64,000 nt of DNA from an uncultured Bacteroidota bacterium (lineage in GTDB: Bacteria; Bacteroidota; Bacteroidia; Flavobacteriales; Flavobacteriaceae). The stretch's first letter is position 1. Each line of letters begins with the position of its first letter. The stretch spans positions 1 to 64,000 of the forward strand of contig CACJRP010000005.1 of assembly GCA_902595825.1 (NCBI GenBank), given 5' to 3'. The notes under the pieces were generated by a model that saw only the letters and a program-made list of their open reading frames with translations, had not been told where the DNA came from and did no database searches. The position numbers and the translations under genes were made by a program. This document shows positions 16,056 through 24,936 of this stretch, one piece after another.

Positions 16056-18854
16056 ATGAGTCTATATACTGACTATTTAAAAGAAATTGAAAATAGAAAA
16101 AATCAAGGTTTAAGTCCCAAGCCGATTGATGATGCTTCTCTGCTCAATGAAATCATAGCTAATATAAAAGACAAGGGAAACAAACATAGGACTGCTTCAG
16201 TAGATTTTTTTATTTACAATGTATTACCTGGGACAACAGGTGCTGCTAGTGTAAAAGCAGATTTTCTAAAGAAGATTATTCTGGGACAGGAAATTGTGGG
16301 GGAGATTTCGCCAAAATTTGCATTTGAACTATTAGGCCATATGAAAGGAGGGCCTTCCATTAGGGTTTTACTTGATATTGCTCTTGAATCAACTGATGCT
16401 AACGCTAGAATGGCATGCGAAGTATTAAAAACACAAGTTTTTCTCTATGAAGCTGATATGGAACGGTTAGTTAATGCTCATAAAAAAGGAAATAAAATTG
16501 CATTAGAATTACTTGAAAGTTATGCTAAAGCAGAATTTTTTACTAAAATGCCAGAACTTCCTGAAAAAATTGAGCTAGTAACATTTGTGGCTGGAATTGG
16601 TGATATCTCTACAGATTTACTTTCTCCTGGTAGTGATGCACATTCAAGATCTGATAGAGAATTGCATGGACAGTGTATGTTTGATCATAACAAAGAGCAA
16701 CAAAAAGCACTTTTAGAACTAAAAGAAAAATATCCAAATCATAGGGTAATGCTTATTGCAGAGAAAGGGACAATGGGTGTTGGTTCTTCAAGAATGTCAG
16801 GAGTAAACAATGTAGCTCTGTGGATAGGGAAAAAAGCTAGTCCTTACATACCGTTTATTAATATCGCTCCAGTAATTGCAGGAACCAACGGGGTTTCTCC
16901 AATTTTTTTAACAACGGTTGGTGTCACAGGTGGAATAGGTTTAGACTTAAAAAATTGGGAAAAAACTTATGATAAAAATGGGCAACTTGTTTTAGACGAT
17001 AATAATGAACCTGTATTAAAACAAACATTTTCTGTCGACACTGGAACTTTACTTACCATTAATACAAAAACTAAAAAATTATACAAAGAGGGTAAAGAAG
17101 TAATGGATATTTCTTCTGCATTTACTCCCCAAAAAATCGAGTTCATGAGAGCCGGCGGTTCCTACGCAGTAGTTTTTGGTAAAAAGCTTCAAACATTTGC
17201 TGCAAAGACTCTAAATTCAAATATTAATAATATTTATGCACCATCAAAAGAAATATTTAATGAGGGTGTAGGACTTACTGCTGTAGAAAAAATTTTTAAT
17301 AAAAATTCTGTTGGAACTTCAAGAAACATTCTTCATGCTGGATCGTATGTTCGAGTAAAAGTAAACATTGTTGGATCTCAAGATACAACTGGTTTAATGA
17401 CATCCCAGGAACTTGAAATGATGGCTGCAACACTAATTTCTCCTGTCCTTGATGCAGGTTATCAATCTGGATGCCATACTGCATCCGTTTGGGATTTAAA
17501 GTCTCAAGAAAACATACCCAGGTTGATGAAATTTATGAGTGACTTTGGTCTTATAACAGGGCGGGATCCACAAAACAAATATCATCCCTTAACTGATGTG
17601 ATTCATAAAGTATTAAATGACATTACTATTGACGATTGGGCTATTATCATTGGTGGTGATTCACATACCAGAATGTCAAAAGGCGTTGCTTTTGGAGCTG
17701 ATTCTGGAACTGTAGCACTTGCTCTCGCAACGGGTGAGGCATCAATGCCAATTCCTGAGTCAGTAAAAGTAACTTTCAAAGGTAAAATGCATGAACACAT
17801 GGATTTTCGAGATGTAGTCCACGCTACACAATCACAAATGCTTAAAAAATTTGGTGGAGAAAATGTATTTCAAGGGAGAATAATAGAAGTTCACATAGGT
17901 ACTTTACCGTCAGACCAAGCTTTCACATTTACTGACTGGACGGCCGAAATGAAAGCTAAAGCATCCATTTGTATATCCGAGGACGATACTTTAATTGAAT
18001 CTTTGAAAATTGCTAAGGCTAGAATACAAACAATGATTGATAAAGGAATGGATAACAGCAAAAAAGTTCTTCACGGGCTAGTTGACAATGCAAATAAGAG
18101 AATAGAAGAAATTAAATCTGGTGAAAAACCTGCTCTAACTCCCGATGAAAATGCTAATTATTATGCAGAATTTGTTGTGGATTTAAACATCATTGATGAA
18201 CCGATGATAGCCGATCCAGATGTCCACAACGAAGATGTCTCTAAGCGTTATACCCATGACACTATTCGTGAACTTTCTTTTTATCAAGGAAAAAAACCTG
18301 TTGATTTAGGATTTGTTGGTTCATGTATGGTACATAAAGGAGATATTAAAATTGTTTCTAAAATGTTGAAAAACCTAGAAGAATTTCAAGGGGAAGTAAA
18401 ATTTAAAGCACCATTGGTAGTCACAGCCCCTACATATAATATTATTGACGAATTAAAAGAGGAAGGTGATTGGGAAATTCTTCAAAAGTATTCTGGTTTT
18501 GAATTTAACGATGATGCTCCCAAAAATACGGCCAGAACAGAGTACGAAAATATTTTATACCTTGAGCGCCCAGGTTGTAATCTTTGTATGGGTAATCAAG
18601 AAAAAGCTGAAAAAGGTGACACAGTTATGGCAACATCTACAAGATTGTTTCAAGGTAGAGTGGTTAAAGATTCAGACCGTAAAAAAGGAGAATCTTTGCT
18701 TAGCTCTACTCCTGTGGTTGTTCTTTCAGCTATACTTGGTAGGACACCAACCTTTGAAGAATACAAGACTGCTGTTAGAGGAATAAAACTAACCCAATTT
18801 GCGCCTCCTGTAAATAAATTGACCTCGAAACCTGGACATTTATTGTCTTACTAG
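16056..18854 (+). CDS. acnB: Bifunctional aconitate hydratase 2 / 2-methylisocitrate dehydratase
   Basis: TCA-cycle aconitase of the AcnB class, interconverting citrate and isocitrate with a 4Fe-4S cluster; AcnB also accepts 2-methyl-cis-aconitate. The 932-residue length fits AcnB rather than AcnA. The order is the B-type one: N-terminal HEAT-like domain, a swivel domain with GTMGVGSSRMSG, then catalytic domains with GCHTASVWDL, IIIGGDSHTRMSKGVAFGAD, and the cluster-ligand motif ERPGCNLCMGNQ near the C-terminus. The frame extends to a TTG at 16023, but promoter placement favours ATG 16056. It appears monocistronic. Confidence 0.96.
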   Translation: MSLYTDYLKEIENRKNQGLSPKPIDDASLLNEIIANIKDKGNKHRTASVDFFIYNVLPGTTGAASVKADFLKKIILGQEIVGEISPKFAFELLGHMKGGPSIRVLLDIALESTDANARMACEVLKTQVFLYEADMERLVNAHKKGNKIALELLESYAKAEFFTKMPELPEKIELVTFVAGIGDISTDLLSPGSDAHSRSDRELHGQCMFDHNKEQQKALLELKEKYPNHRVMLIAEKGTMGVGSSRMSGVNNVALWIGKKASPYIPFINIAPVIAGTNGVSPIFLTTVGVTGGIGLDLKNWEKTYDKNGQLVLDDNNEPVLKQTFSVDTGTLLTINTKTKKLYKEGKEVMDISSAFTPQKIEFMRAGGSYAVVFGKKLQTFAAKTLNSNINNIYAPSKEIFNEGVGLTAVEKIFNKNSVGTSRNILHAGSYVRVKVNIVGSQDTTGLMTSQELEMMAATLISPVLDAGYQSGCHTASVWDLKSQENIPRLMKFMSDFGLITGRDPQNKYHPLTDVIHKVLNDITIDDWAIIIGGDSHTRMSKGVAFGADSGTVALALATGEASMPIPESVKVTFKGKMHEHMDFRDVVHATQSQMLKKFGGENVFQGRIIEVHIGTLPSDQAFTFTDWTAEMKAKASICISEDDTLIESLKIAKARIQTMIDKGMDNSKKVLHGLVDNANKRIEEIKSGEKPALTPDENANYYAEFVVDLNIIDEPMIADPDVHNEDVSKRYTHDTIRELSFYQGKKPVDLGFVGSCMVHKGDIKIVSKMLKNLEEFQGEVKFKAPLVVTAPTYNIIDELKEEGDWEILQKYSGFEFNDDAPKNTARTEYENILYLERPGCNLCMGNQEKAEKGDTVMATSTRLFQGRVVKDSDRKKGESLLSSTPVVVLSAILGRTPTFEEYKTAVRGIKLTQFAPPVNKLTSKPGHLLSY

Positions 18855-18873
18855 CATTTGATTTAAATAGGGT

Positions 18874-18996
18874 TTACTTCTGACATTCGGCGCAATCTTC
18901 AATATTTTTAATCTCTTTTGGAATTAAATAAGTTTTATTTACTTGTCTAAAGTTATTATTAGAAAGATTATTTAAATGATGATGTTTTAGTAACAT
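18874..18996 (-). CDS. Possible 40-aa peptide with C-terminal CxxC
   Basis: Short ORF in the otherwise empty 279-base gap after acnB, from ATG 18996 to TAA 18874, with an in-frame stop just before the ATG. It encodes a polar peptide with three consecutive His near the N-terminus and ends IEDCAECQK, a CxxC pair that could bind metal. No family recognised. A chance ORF or the remnant of a longer redox protein is equally possible. Apart from this ORF I see nothing in the interval. Confidence 0.28.
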   Translation of the reverse strand: MLLKHHHLNNLSNNNFRQVNKTYLIPKEIKNIEDCAECQK

Positions 18997-19132
18997 TCAA
19001 TTCAAAATTATTAAACAATTTAATGATAAATAACTAACATATGGAAGGTTTTTAAAAAATAGATTTGATTATAATCTTAGAATTAAAAATTATTTTTTAA
19101 TGGTATTTATCTATTCAAAAAGTTATTAAAAA

Positions 19133-19876
19133 TTGAAAAAACATTTATACAATCCAATACGAGATTTAATTAAAATGATTAAAGAACATATATTTGGACT
19201 AAATACTTTTTTTAAATTTAAAAAACTTAAAGAAACAAGGCTAAAAGTTTATCAAAGTAATAAAAGTCTTTTACTTGTTGGTAGTGGGAAATCAGCTTTA
19301 GAATACAAAAATCACGATTTAAGAAATACTCATATCCTTACTGTGAATAATTCTATAAAGGCATTTGGTGACATAATTGTCGATTATTATATGTGTGCTA
19401 CTGATTTTCCACAGAAGGAAATCCCCAGCAAATCAAAATTTAAAAAAAGGATTTCGAAGTACGAATATCGCTATCAAACATTGGCTTTTGCTAAGTATAA
19501 AAAATTCCCTTTTAGACCATTGATTGGTAAAACTATTTTTTTAGATTGTTTGAACTGGGCTTTTACTAAAGGCTATAAAAAAATTTATCTGTTAGGTTTT
19601 GACCATGATTATAATCCAAATAGAGTTAAAAAATGGGATGGGAAATACATTACAAATAAAGAGAAATTAGAAAAGGTTTTCAATGGAAAAAATGACGAAC
19701 CTGATACTTTTTACGGCCACGGAACACCAGACCCCTTAAGATTAGGAGAAGAAAATCTTCAAAATTATTTTTATTTGATTGAATCACATGCAAAATTCTA
19801 TGGATCTGAAATTCTAAATTTATCTATTGAAAAAAGAGGTCTTTCAACATTCAAAAAAGTTAAAAAAATAAATTAG
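19133..19876 (+). CDS. Orphan carbohydrate-type protein (DUF115/sialyltransferase-like fold suspected)
   Basis: 247 residues, no signal peptide. The pattern resembles DUF115 or GT42-type sugar transferases: a Rossmann-like start LLLVGSGKSALEY, then THILTVNNSIKAF, a central KGYKKIYLLGFDHDYN and a C-terminal FYGHGTPDPLRLGEENL. I do not recognise the exact family, so the function stays unassigned; a role in surface glycan assembly is an inference. The start is TTG at 19133; the next ATG (19175) would remove 14 basic residues. It stands alone with 279- and 134-base gaps on either side, unlike its tightly packed neighbours, which suggests an accessory insertion. Confidence 0.6.
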   Translation: MKKHLYNPIRDLIKMIKEHIFGLNTFFKFKKLKETRLKVYQSNKSLLLVGSGKSALEYKNHDLRNTHILTVNNSIKAFGDIIVDYYMCATDFPQKEIPSKSKFKKRISKYEYRYQTLAFAKYKKFPFRPLIGKTIFLDCLNWAFTKGYKKIYLLGFDHDYNPNRVKKWDGKYITNKEKLEKVFNGKNDEPDTFYGHGTPDPLRLGEENLQNYFYLIESHAKFYGSEILNLSIEKRGLSTFKKVKKIN

Positions 19877-20009
19877 TTACTAACTTATTTAAGTAGTTCA
19901 TTATCAATTACTTATATTTCGATTAGGAATAAGAGATGATTTATCCAACTTTTTAGAATTTTCAATAAAAAAAAGAGACGTTAGGTGTGACCAACAATAA
20001 AAATCTGCT

Positions 20010-21035
20010 TTAAATAGTTTTAGTTATTAAATCTTGATCGAGTTTCATCTTAATAAAATCTATAGCAATTTGATCAATTAATTTTCCGGAATCATTTTCA
20101 AAATTAATCTTGATTCTTTTTGGATAATTTAACCAACTTTTAATTTCATCTAATTGTTTTAAAGAAAACCTTTTAAGAACCTTAACCCCCATACTATCTA
20201 AGGAAACTGCATTATAAATCTGTTCAATATGACCCTTCATTGGAATTACTAGTAGGGGTTTGTTCAAGAACAATGACTCAGCAGTCGTTGTAAATCCAGC
20301 ACTCGCAATAACTCCATCTGCACCTGATAATAATTCTAAAAAAACATCTTCATGAATTGGATATAAATGAGAAGAACCAATTGACTTTTTATGTGATATG
20401 TTTCGTGAAAAAATATGCCATTGCCTGTGTGGAAGCTTATTTGTAATCTCAAGAATGGACTTCTCATTATAGGCTGGTAAATAAACTACAATACCCTTTC
20501 CTTCGGATGTGATTAATTTTTTGACTTTCGATCTAATGATAGGATGATAAATTTTTTTACTGAATTTTTGATAATGTAACCCATACCCTATTTTAACCGG
20601 TGCAAAAAATTTAAGAAAACGAATTGTAGATTTGAATTTTTTTTTGGGCTTTGGGATACCTTTTTTCAAAAGAGAAAGTTGGTTACTTATTCCGAAACAG
20701 GGAACTCTTTTTAATTTACAAGACCACGCAGAGATAGGTTCAAAATCATTGATTACTAAGTCGTAATCTTTAACTCTTAAATTGATAATATCCCTGAAAA
20801 ATAAAAGTAAATTATTCTTAAAAAGCGTTTTTATCCAATCTATTCCTCCTTTTTTATTATAGAATAATGTTAATCCTTTAAGGTTTTTTTTAATTGGGTA
20901 ACCCAAATCTAATTTAGGTTTTGGTCCACTGATAATCACGTCAAACTTAAAACGACGACTCATAAATGGAATAAGTTCCTTAGCTCTAGAAATATGTCCA
21001 TTACCAGTAGATTGTATGGCGTAAAGCACCTTCAT
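20010..21035 (-). CDS. MurG-like glycosyltransferase of unknown substrate
   Basis: 341-residue GT-B-type glycosyltransferase. The N-terminal glycine loop STGNGHISRAKELIP and the C-terminal nucleotide-sugar site ASAGFTTTAESLFLNKPLLV followed by GHIEQIYNA resemble MurG and related UDP-sugar transferases. There is no signal peptide or obvious membrane helix, so it probably acts at the cytoplasmic face. The start overlaps the stop of the LpxH-like gene by one base, so the two form an operon. Donor and acceptor are unknown; the LpxH-like partner hints at envelope glycolipids. Confidence 0.83.
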   Translation of the reverse strand: MKVLYAIQSTGNGHISRAKELIPFMSRRFKFDVIISGPKPKLDLGYPIKKNLKGLTLFYNKKGGIDWIKTLFKNNLLLFFRDIINLRVKDYDLVINDFEPISAWSCKLKRVPCFGISNQLSLLKKGIPKPKKKFKSTIRFLKFFAPVKIGYGLHYQKFSKKIYHPIIRSKVKKLITSEGKGIVVYLPAYNEKSILEITNKLPHRQWHIFSRNISHKKSIGSSHLYPIHEDVFLELLSGADGVIASAGFTTTAESLFLNKPLLVIPMKGHIEQIYNAVSLDSMGVKVLKRFSLKQLDEIKSWLNYPKRIKINFENDSGKLIDQIAIDFIKMKLDQDLITKTI

Positions 21036-21862
21036 TATTTCTTTATCATATTAAATTCATTCATCATTTCATTATATAATTCTTTATATGACTTTTCTTG
21101 ATCTGTTGATACGAATTTTTTAAATTTTGATGAATCATGATAATAAATTGACCATTTAGAATTGTTATACTCCAATGCTGTTAAGTTCTCTATCCAATCT
21201 CCTGAATTCAAATACGTGACTTTACTATTTCCTATTTTGTATTTTTCGATTTTGGGATGGTGGATGTGTCCACATACCACATATTTAAAATTATTTGATG
21301 AAGCAATTTCAACAACAATACTTTCAAATCGATTAATATATTTTATAGCACCTTTTACACTGTTTTTGATTTTTTTTGAAAAAGACATTTTATTGCGTCC
21401 TATTTTTTCAAAAATAAAATTGATAAAACTATTTATTAAGATGAGAAGGTCATAACCAACCCCGCCAAGTTTGGCAATCCATTTAGAATATTGCATAGTT
21501 ACATCAAAAACATCTCCATGGAAAAACCAAGTTTTCTTACCGTCGAGGGTTAAAATTACCTTATTTACAATGACAAATTTTCCCATTTTGAAACCTTTAA
21601 ATTTCCGGAGCATTTCGTCGTGATTTCCAGTAACATAATAGATTTCCTTTCCTTCAGAAATCCACTTGAGTACATGTTTGATTATTTTCATGTGAGATTT
21701 CGGCCAATATCTCTTACTGAACTGCCATATGTCAATAATATCTCCATTTAAAACAACGATTTTAGGATCTATAGATTTCAAATAGATAAGTAATTCTTTT
21801 GCATTACATCCGTAGGTTCCTAAATGAACATCTGAAACAACTACAAGCTCGACTTGTCTCAA
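21035..21862 (-). CDS. LpxH-like metallophosphoesterase (UDP-2,3-diacylglucosamine diphosphatase family)
   Basis: 275-residue calcineurin-like phosphoesterase. All metal motifs are present: SDVHLG, NGDIIDIW, TGNHDEM, FHGD and CGHIHHP. The order and the DIWQFSKRYWP segment match the LpxH/YbbF-like branch that cleaves UDP-diacylglucosamine to lipid X in lipid A synthesis; whether this copy does so or serves another lipid is uncertain. The start is TTG at 21862; the frame is open upstream to 21911 but has no ATG. Coupled to the glycosyltransferase downstream. Confidence 0.85.
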   Translation of the reverse strand: MRQVELVVVSDVHLGTYGCNAKELLIYLKSIDPKIVVLNGDIIDIWQFSKRYWPKSHMKIIKHVLKWISEGKEIYYVTGNHDEMLRKFKGFKMGKFVIVNKVILTLDGKKTWFFHGDVFDVTMQYSKWIAKLGGVGYDLLILINSFINFIFEKIGRNKMSFSKKIKNSVKGAIKYINRFESIVVEIASSNNFKYVVCGHIHHPKIEKYKIGNSKVTYLNSGDWIENLTALEYNNSKWSIYYHDSSKFKKFVSTDQEKSYKELYNEMMNEFNMIKK

Positions 21863-21946
21863 ATTTATAATTTTAAATTCAAAGTAATTAAATAATGATA
21901 TAAAATAGATTTACCATAAGTTAAAATTGGATTAAGTTTATGTAAA

Positions 21947-22180
21947 GTGAGTAAAATTAATAATAGATATCAAAGATTGACAACTGACCAGAAGTTGAAA
22001 TTTCTACAATTATCAATGCATTATGTTATACCAAAATTGCGAAGTAGTGTTGTGAAAAACGAAGAACAAGATGTGCCATTATGGTTGGAAGATGCAGAGA
22101 TTGAAATTATCAGCAGAGATAAAGAAACTGATGATTGGAAAAGTGAACTTGTGCCAATTCCAACACGTGCAGAAGCATAA
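21947..22180 (+). CDS. Orphan 77-aa hypothetical protein beside tRNA-Val
   Basis: Small ORF with a GTG start (the only start before a Met at residue 24). It is charged and soluble: an N-terminal basic helix (MSKINNRYQRLTTDQKLKF) and an acidic second half rich in Glu/Asp (LWLEDAEIEIISRDKETDDW). It uses more G-ending codons than its neighbours. It lies 61 bases from the 3' end of tRNA-Val, the side on which integrating elements leave cargo, and just before a short direct repeat. Family not recognised; it may be a remnant of a mobile element. Confidence 0.5.
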   Translation: MSKINNRYQRLTTDQKLKFLQLSMHYVIPKLRSSVVKNEEQDVPLWLEDAEIEIISRDKETDDWKSELVPIPTRAEA

Positions 22181-22181
22181 A

Positions 22182-22201
22182 AGTTCGCATATAGTTCGCA
22201 T
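22182..22201. repeat. Direct repeat AGTTCGCAT x2
   Basis: AGTTCGCAT at 22182-22190 recurs at 22193-22201, an 11-base period, in the gap between the orphan 77-aa gene and tRNA-Val. It is GC-richer than the surroundings. It could be a protein-binding site or a scar; its length is too short to call an attachment site. Confidence 0.4.
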
Positions 22202-22205
22202 TGGC

Positions 22206-22234
22206 AAAAAAAAAAGAGGTCGAAACCTTTCTTA
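22206..22234 (-). terminator. Putative intrinsic terminator of tRNA-Val
   Basis: On the minus strand, downstream of the tRNA, the transcript would form an imperfect hairpin (AAGAAAGGT, loop TTCG-type, ACCTCTTT with one bulge) followed by a run of about ten U. Position and U-tract fit a rho-independent terminator. Confidence 0.5.
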
Positions 22235-22241
22235 AGTGTTG

Positions 22242-22316
22242 TGGGTCATATTGGATTCGAACCAATGACTTCTACCCTGTCAAGGTAACACTCTGAACCA
22301 ACTGAGTTAATGACCC
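22242..22316 (-). tRNA. tRNA-Val (anticodon GAC)
   Basis: A 75-nt cloverleaf on the minus strand: acceptor GGGTCAT/ATGACCC with discriminator A; D stem ACTC/GAGT; anticodon stem TTACC/GGTAG with loop TTGACAG, anticodon GAC; T stem ATTGG/CCAAT with loop ATTCGAA. CCA is not encoded. Anticodon GAC reads GUC, hence valine. Confidence 0.93.
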
Positions 22317-22364
22317 AAATAAGGCATAATATACAAATCTTTAATCTATTGATTCAATAAAAAT

Positions 22365-22372
22365 TAAATTTG
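22365..22372 (+). promoter_or_regulatory. Candidate -7 element for ald
   Basis: TAAATTTG at 22365-22372 matches TAnnTTTG and would give a leader of about 60 bases to the ald ATG at 22441. A second match, TAGATTTG at 22419-22426, would give a leader of only about 8 bases. Neither has a TTG at ideal spacing, so which one is used cannot be decided by eye. Confidence 0.35.
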
Positions 22373-22440
22373 ATAATTAGATAGAATTAATTTTTACAAA
22401 TTATAATGTTTATTTAATTAGATTTGTCAAAAAAGTTGTC

Positions 22441-23547
22441 ATGATTATAGGAACTCCTAAGGAAATCAAAAACCACGAATCTCGAGTTGGTTTAAATACC
22501 GCGAGTGTTGGGTCTTTAGTTGATAACGGCCATAAAGTTTATATTGAAAAAAATGCTGGTATTAAGAGTGGTTTTTCTGACAACGATTATAAAAAAGCGG
22601 GAGCAGAAATTTTATCTACAGCAAAAGAAATTTATTCTAAATCCGAACTCATAGTAAAAGTTAAGGAACCTCAAAAAGAAGAATTTAGTTTAATCCAAAA
22701 GAATCAAACTTTATTTACATACTTTCATTTTTCATCCTCAAAAAGTCTAACTGAAGCTATGATGAAGTCTAAGGCAACTTGCATTGCGTATGAAACAGTT
22801 GAGACAAGTGACAAGAAATTACCTCTTTTAACACCAATGTCTGAAGTGGCAGGTAGAATGGCTGTTCAACAGGGGGCTAAATACTTAGAGAAACCACAGT
22901 TGGGAAAAGGAAAATTGATTGGCGGAGTTCCAGGTGTAGCTCCAGCCAAGGTAATAATTATTGGAGCTGGAATTGTCGGAACCGAGGCAGCAAAAATGGC
23001 GGCAGGCTTGGGAGCACAAGTAATTTTATTTGATATAAACCTAGAAAGACTAAGATATTTAAGTGAGGTTCTTCCCAAAAATGTAATTCCTTTATATTCT
23101 TCAAGAGAAGCAATCATTAATCACTTATCAACTTGCGACGTAATTATTGGTTCAGTTCTAGTACCTGGTGCAAAAGCCCCAAAAATTATCACTAAGAATA
23201 TGCTTGATAAAATGGAATCAGGTACTGTGCTTGTAGATGTGGCAGTTGACCAAGGTGGATGTTTTGAAACTTGCAGAGAAACAACACATCAAGAACCCGT
23301 TTATTTAATAGACGGGAAAGTTCATTATTGTGTAACTAATATTCCAGGTGCAGTCCCTATGACCTCAACAAACGCTCTAAATAATGCTACTTTAAGCTAC
23401 ATTCAATTAATAGCTGATTTAGGTTGGGAAAAAGCTTGCAAAAAAAATCAAGCATTAAATAAGGGACTTAATATGCATGACGGTAAAATTGTATACAAAG
23501 CTGTAGCTGAGACCTTTGGTTACAAGTACTTTGAAAATAATTTTTAA
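22441..23547 (+). CDS. ald: Alanine dehydrogenase
   Basis: NAD-dependent enzyme interconverting L-alanine with pyruvate and ammonia. The 368-residue length is typical. It begins MIIGTPKEIKNHESRVGL, the substrate-site start of the AlaDH/PNT family, has the Rossmann loop IIGAGIVGTEAAKMAAGLGA near residue 178, and the C-terminal IPGAVPMTSTNALNNATL. There is no transhydrogenase membrane domain. The next gene, a flavin oxidase, starts 9 bases downstream, so the two are probably cotranscribed. Confidence 0.95.
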   Translation: MIIGTPKEIKNHESRVGLNTASVGSLVDNGHKVYIEKNAGIKSGFSDNDYKKAGAEILSTAKEIYSKSELIVKVKEPQKEEFSLIQKNQTLFTYFHFSSSKSLTEAMMKSKATCIAYETVETSDKKLPLLTPMSEVAGRMAVQQGAKYLEKPQLGKGKLIGGVPGVAPAKVIIIGAGIVGTEAAKMAAGLGAQVILFDINLERLRYLSEVLPKNVIPLYSSREAIINHLSTCDVIIGSVLVPGAKAPKIITKNMLDKMESGTVLVDVAVDQGGCFETCRETTHQEPVYLIDGKVHYCVTNIPGAVPMTSTNALNNATLSYIQLIADLGWEKACKKNQALNKGLNMHDGKIVYKAVAETFGYKYFENNF

Positions 23548-23556
23548 ACAAAGCTT

Positions 23557-24936
23557 GTGGTTGACAAACTAAAAAAAATAGTAGGAGAAGATCGTATTTT
23601 ATCTGATGGTAACGAAAAATTAAGATTTGATCATATATGGAAAACAGATATCCCTACAAATGCTATAGCAGTAGTGTTCCCAAAAGACACTAATGAACTT
23701 TCCTCAATTATGAAGGTATGTTTTGAAAACAATCAAAAGGTTTTAGTACAAGGAGGATTAACAAATTTAGTAGGGTCAACTAAAACCTTTAAGGATGAAA
23801 TAATTGTCTCCCTAGACCGAATGAATAAAATTATAGAAATTGATGAAAAAAGTAGAACAATAACTCTTCAGTCTGGGGTAATCGTTGAGGATGCTATAAA
23901 TGCTGTTAATGAAAAGGACCTTCTTTTACCACTAAATTTTGGAGCAAAAGGGTCTGCTCAAATCGGAGGAGTTGTATCAACTAACGCTGGGGGACTGAGA
24001 GTATTGAAATATGGAATGACAAGAGGATTAGTTTTAGGCTTGGAAGCTGTATTATCTAATGGAGAAGTTATTTCATCAATGAAAAAAGTAATAAAAGATA
24101 ATTCTGGATATGACCTAAAACAACTTTTCATAGGTTCAGAAGGGACCCTTGGTATTGTTACTAAGGTAATTCTTAAATTAGAAGAGAAACCTGAATCAAG
24201 ATGTTCTGCACTAGTAGCCTTAAAAGGTTATGACAAAGTTATCTACCTTTTAAAATTTATCGAGAAAGGTTTATCTGGAACATTGACGGGTTTTGAATTG
24301 ATGTGGAATGAGACATATGTAACAATGCAAGATTCCTCTGAAAACTACTCATCTCTTCTACCAGGCACATACCCATTTTATGTATTTATTGAATCATTGG
24401 GTTCTAACTTAAGTAGTGATTTTGATAAATTATCTGAACTTATCTCTGGAGCGGCTGAACAAAACTTGATTGAAGATGCATTACTTGCACAAAATGAAAG
24501 AGAACAAAAAATTATTTGGGATATGCGTGAAGACGTTTCTGTGTTAGCAAAAAAATCTAGGTTTGACCAACATTTTGACATTAGCTTACCGATCCCTATA
24601 ATTGACAGGGAAGTTCAAATCGCTACAAAAAAACTTAAACAACTATCATTTGTTGAATATGTTTTTACTTTTGGTCATGTAGCTGACGGAAATATTCACT
24701 TTATTATTGGAAAAAATGATAACTCCATAGAAAACACAGAAAAAATTAATGATATAATCTATTCCAATCTTAAAGAGAATGGAGGTTCTGTTTCTGCAGA
24801 GCACGGTATTGGACTCGATAAGAAAAAATATTTGTACACATCAAGATCTGCTGAAGAAATCAAATTGATGAAAACTTTAAAAGAGATATTAGATCCGAAA
24901 AACATACTCAACCCCGGTAGAGTAATTCCAGATTAA
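23557..24936 (+). CDS. FAD-linked oxidase, GlcD / D-2-hydroxyacid dehydrogenase family
   Basis: 459-residue cytosolic flavoprotein of the GlcD-type family, which oxidises D-lactate, glycolate or D-2-hydroxyglutarate. The FAD-binding domain covers about residues 35-215, with VQGGLTNLVGS and QIGGVVSTNAGG; the C-terminal domain carries the metal/substrate motifs FGHVADGNIHF and SAEHGIGLDKK. The start is GTG, 9 bases after ald. No GlcE or iron-sulfur GlcF partner is adjacent, favouring a single-subunit 2-hydroxyacid dehydrogenase. Its 3' end overlaps the convergent lipoprotein gene by four bases. Substrate is not decidable. Confidence 0.87.
   Translation: MVDKLKKIVGEDRILSDGNEKLRFDHIWKTDIPTNAIAVVFPKDTNELSSIMKVCFENNQKVLVQGGLTNLVGSTKTFKDEIIVSLDRMNKIIEIDEKSRTITLQSGVIVEDAINAVNEKDLLLPLNFGAKGSAQIGGVVSTNAGGLRVLKYGMTRGLVLGLEAVLSNGEVISSMKKVIKDNSGYDLKQLFIGSEGTLGIVTKVILKLEEKPESRCSALVALKGYDKVIYLLKFIEKGLSGTLTGFELMWNETYVTMQDSSENYSSLLPGTYPFYVFIESLGSNLSSDFDKLSELISGAAEQNLIEDALLAQNEREQKIIWDMREDVSVLAKKSRFDQHFDISLPIPIIDREVQIATKKLKQLSFVEYVFTFGHVADGNIHFIIGKNDNSIENTEKINDIIYSNLKENGGSVSAEHGIGLDKKKYLYTSRSAEEIKLMKTLKEILDPKNILNPGRVIPD

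Noticed and set aside
18466-18786. Open frame of 106 codons inside acnB in another frame
   Set aside because: It lies wholly within the conserved C-terminal part of AcnB, whose Fe-S motifs are in the other frame; low-complexity, no family features.
22142-22316. Attachment site for an integrated element at tRNA-Val
   Set aside because: No integrase gene and no second copy of the tRNA 3' end was found in the window; only a 9-base repeat unrelated to the tRNA sequence is present.
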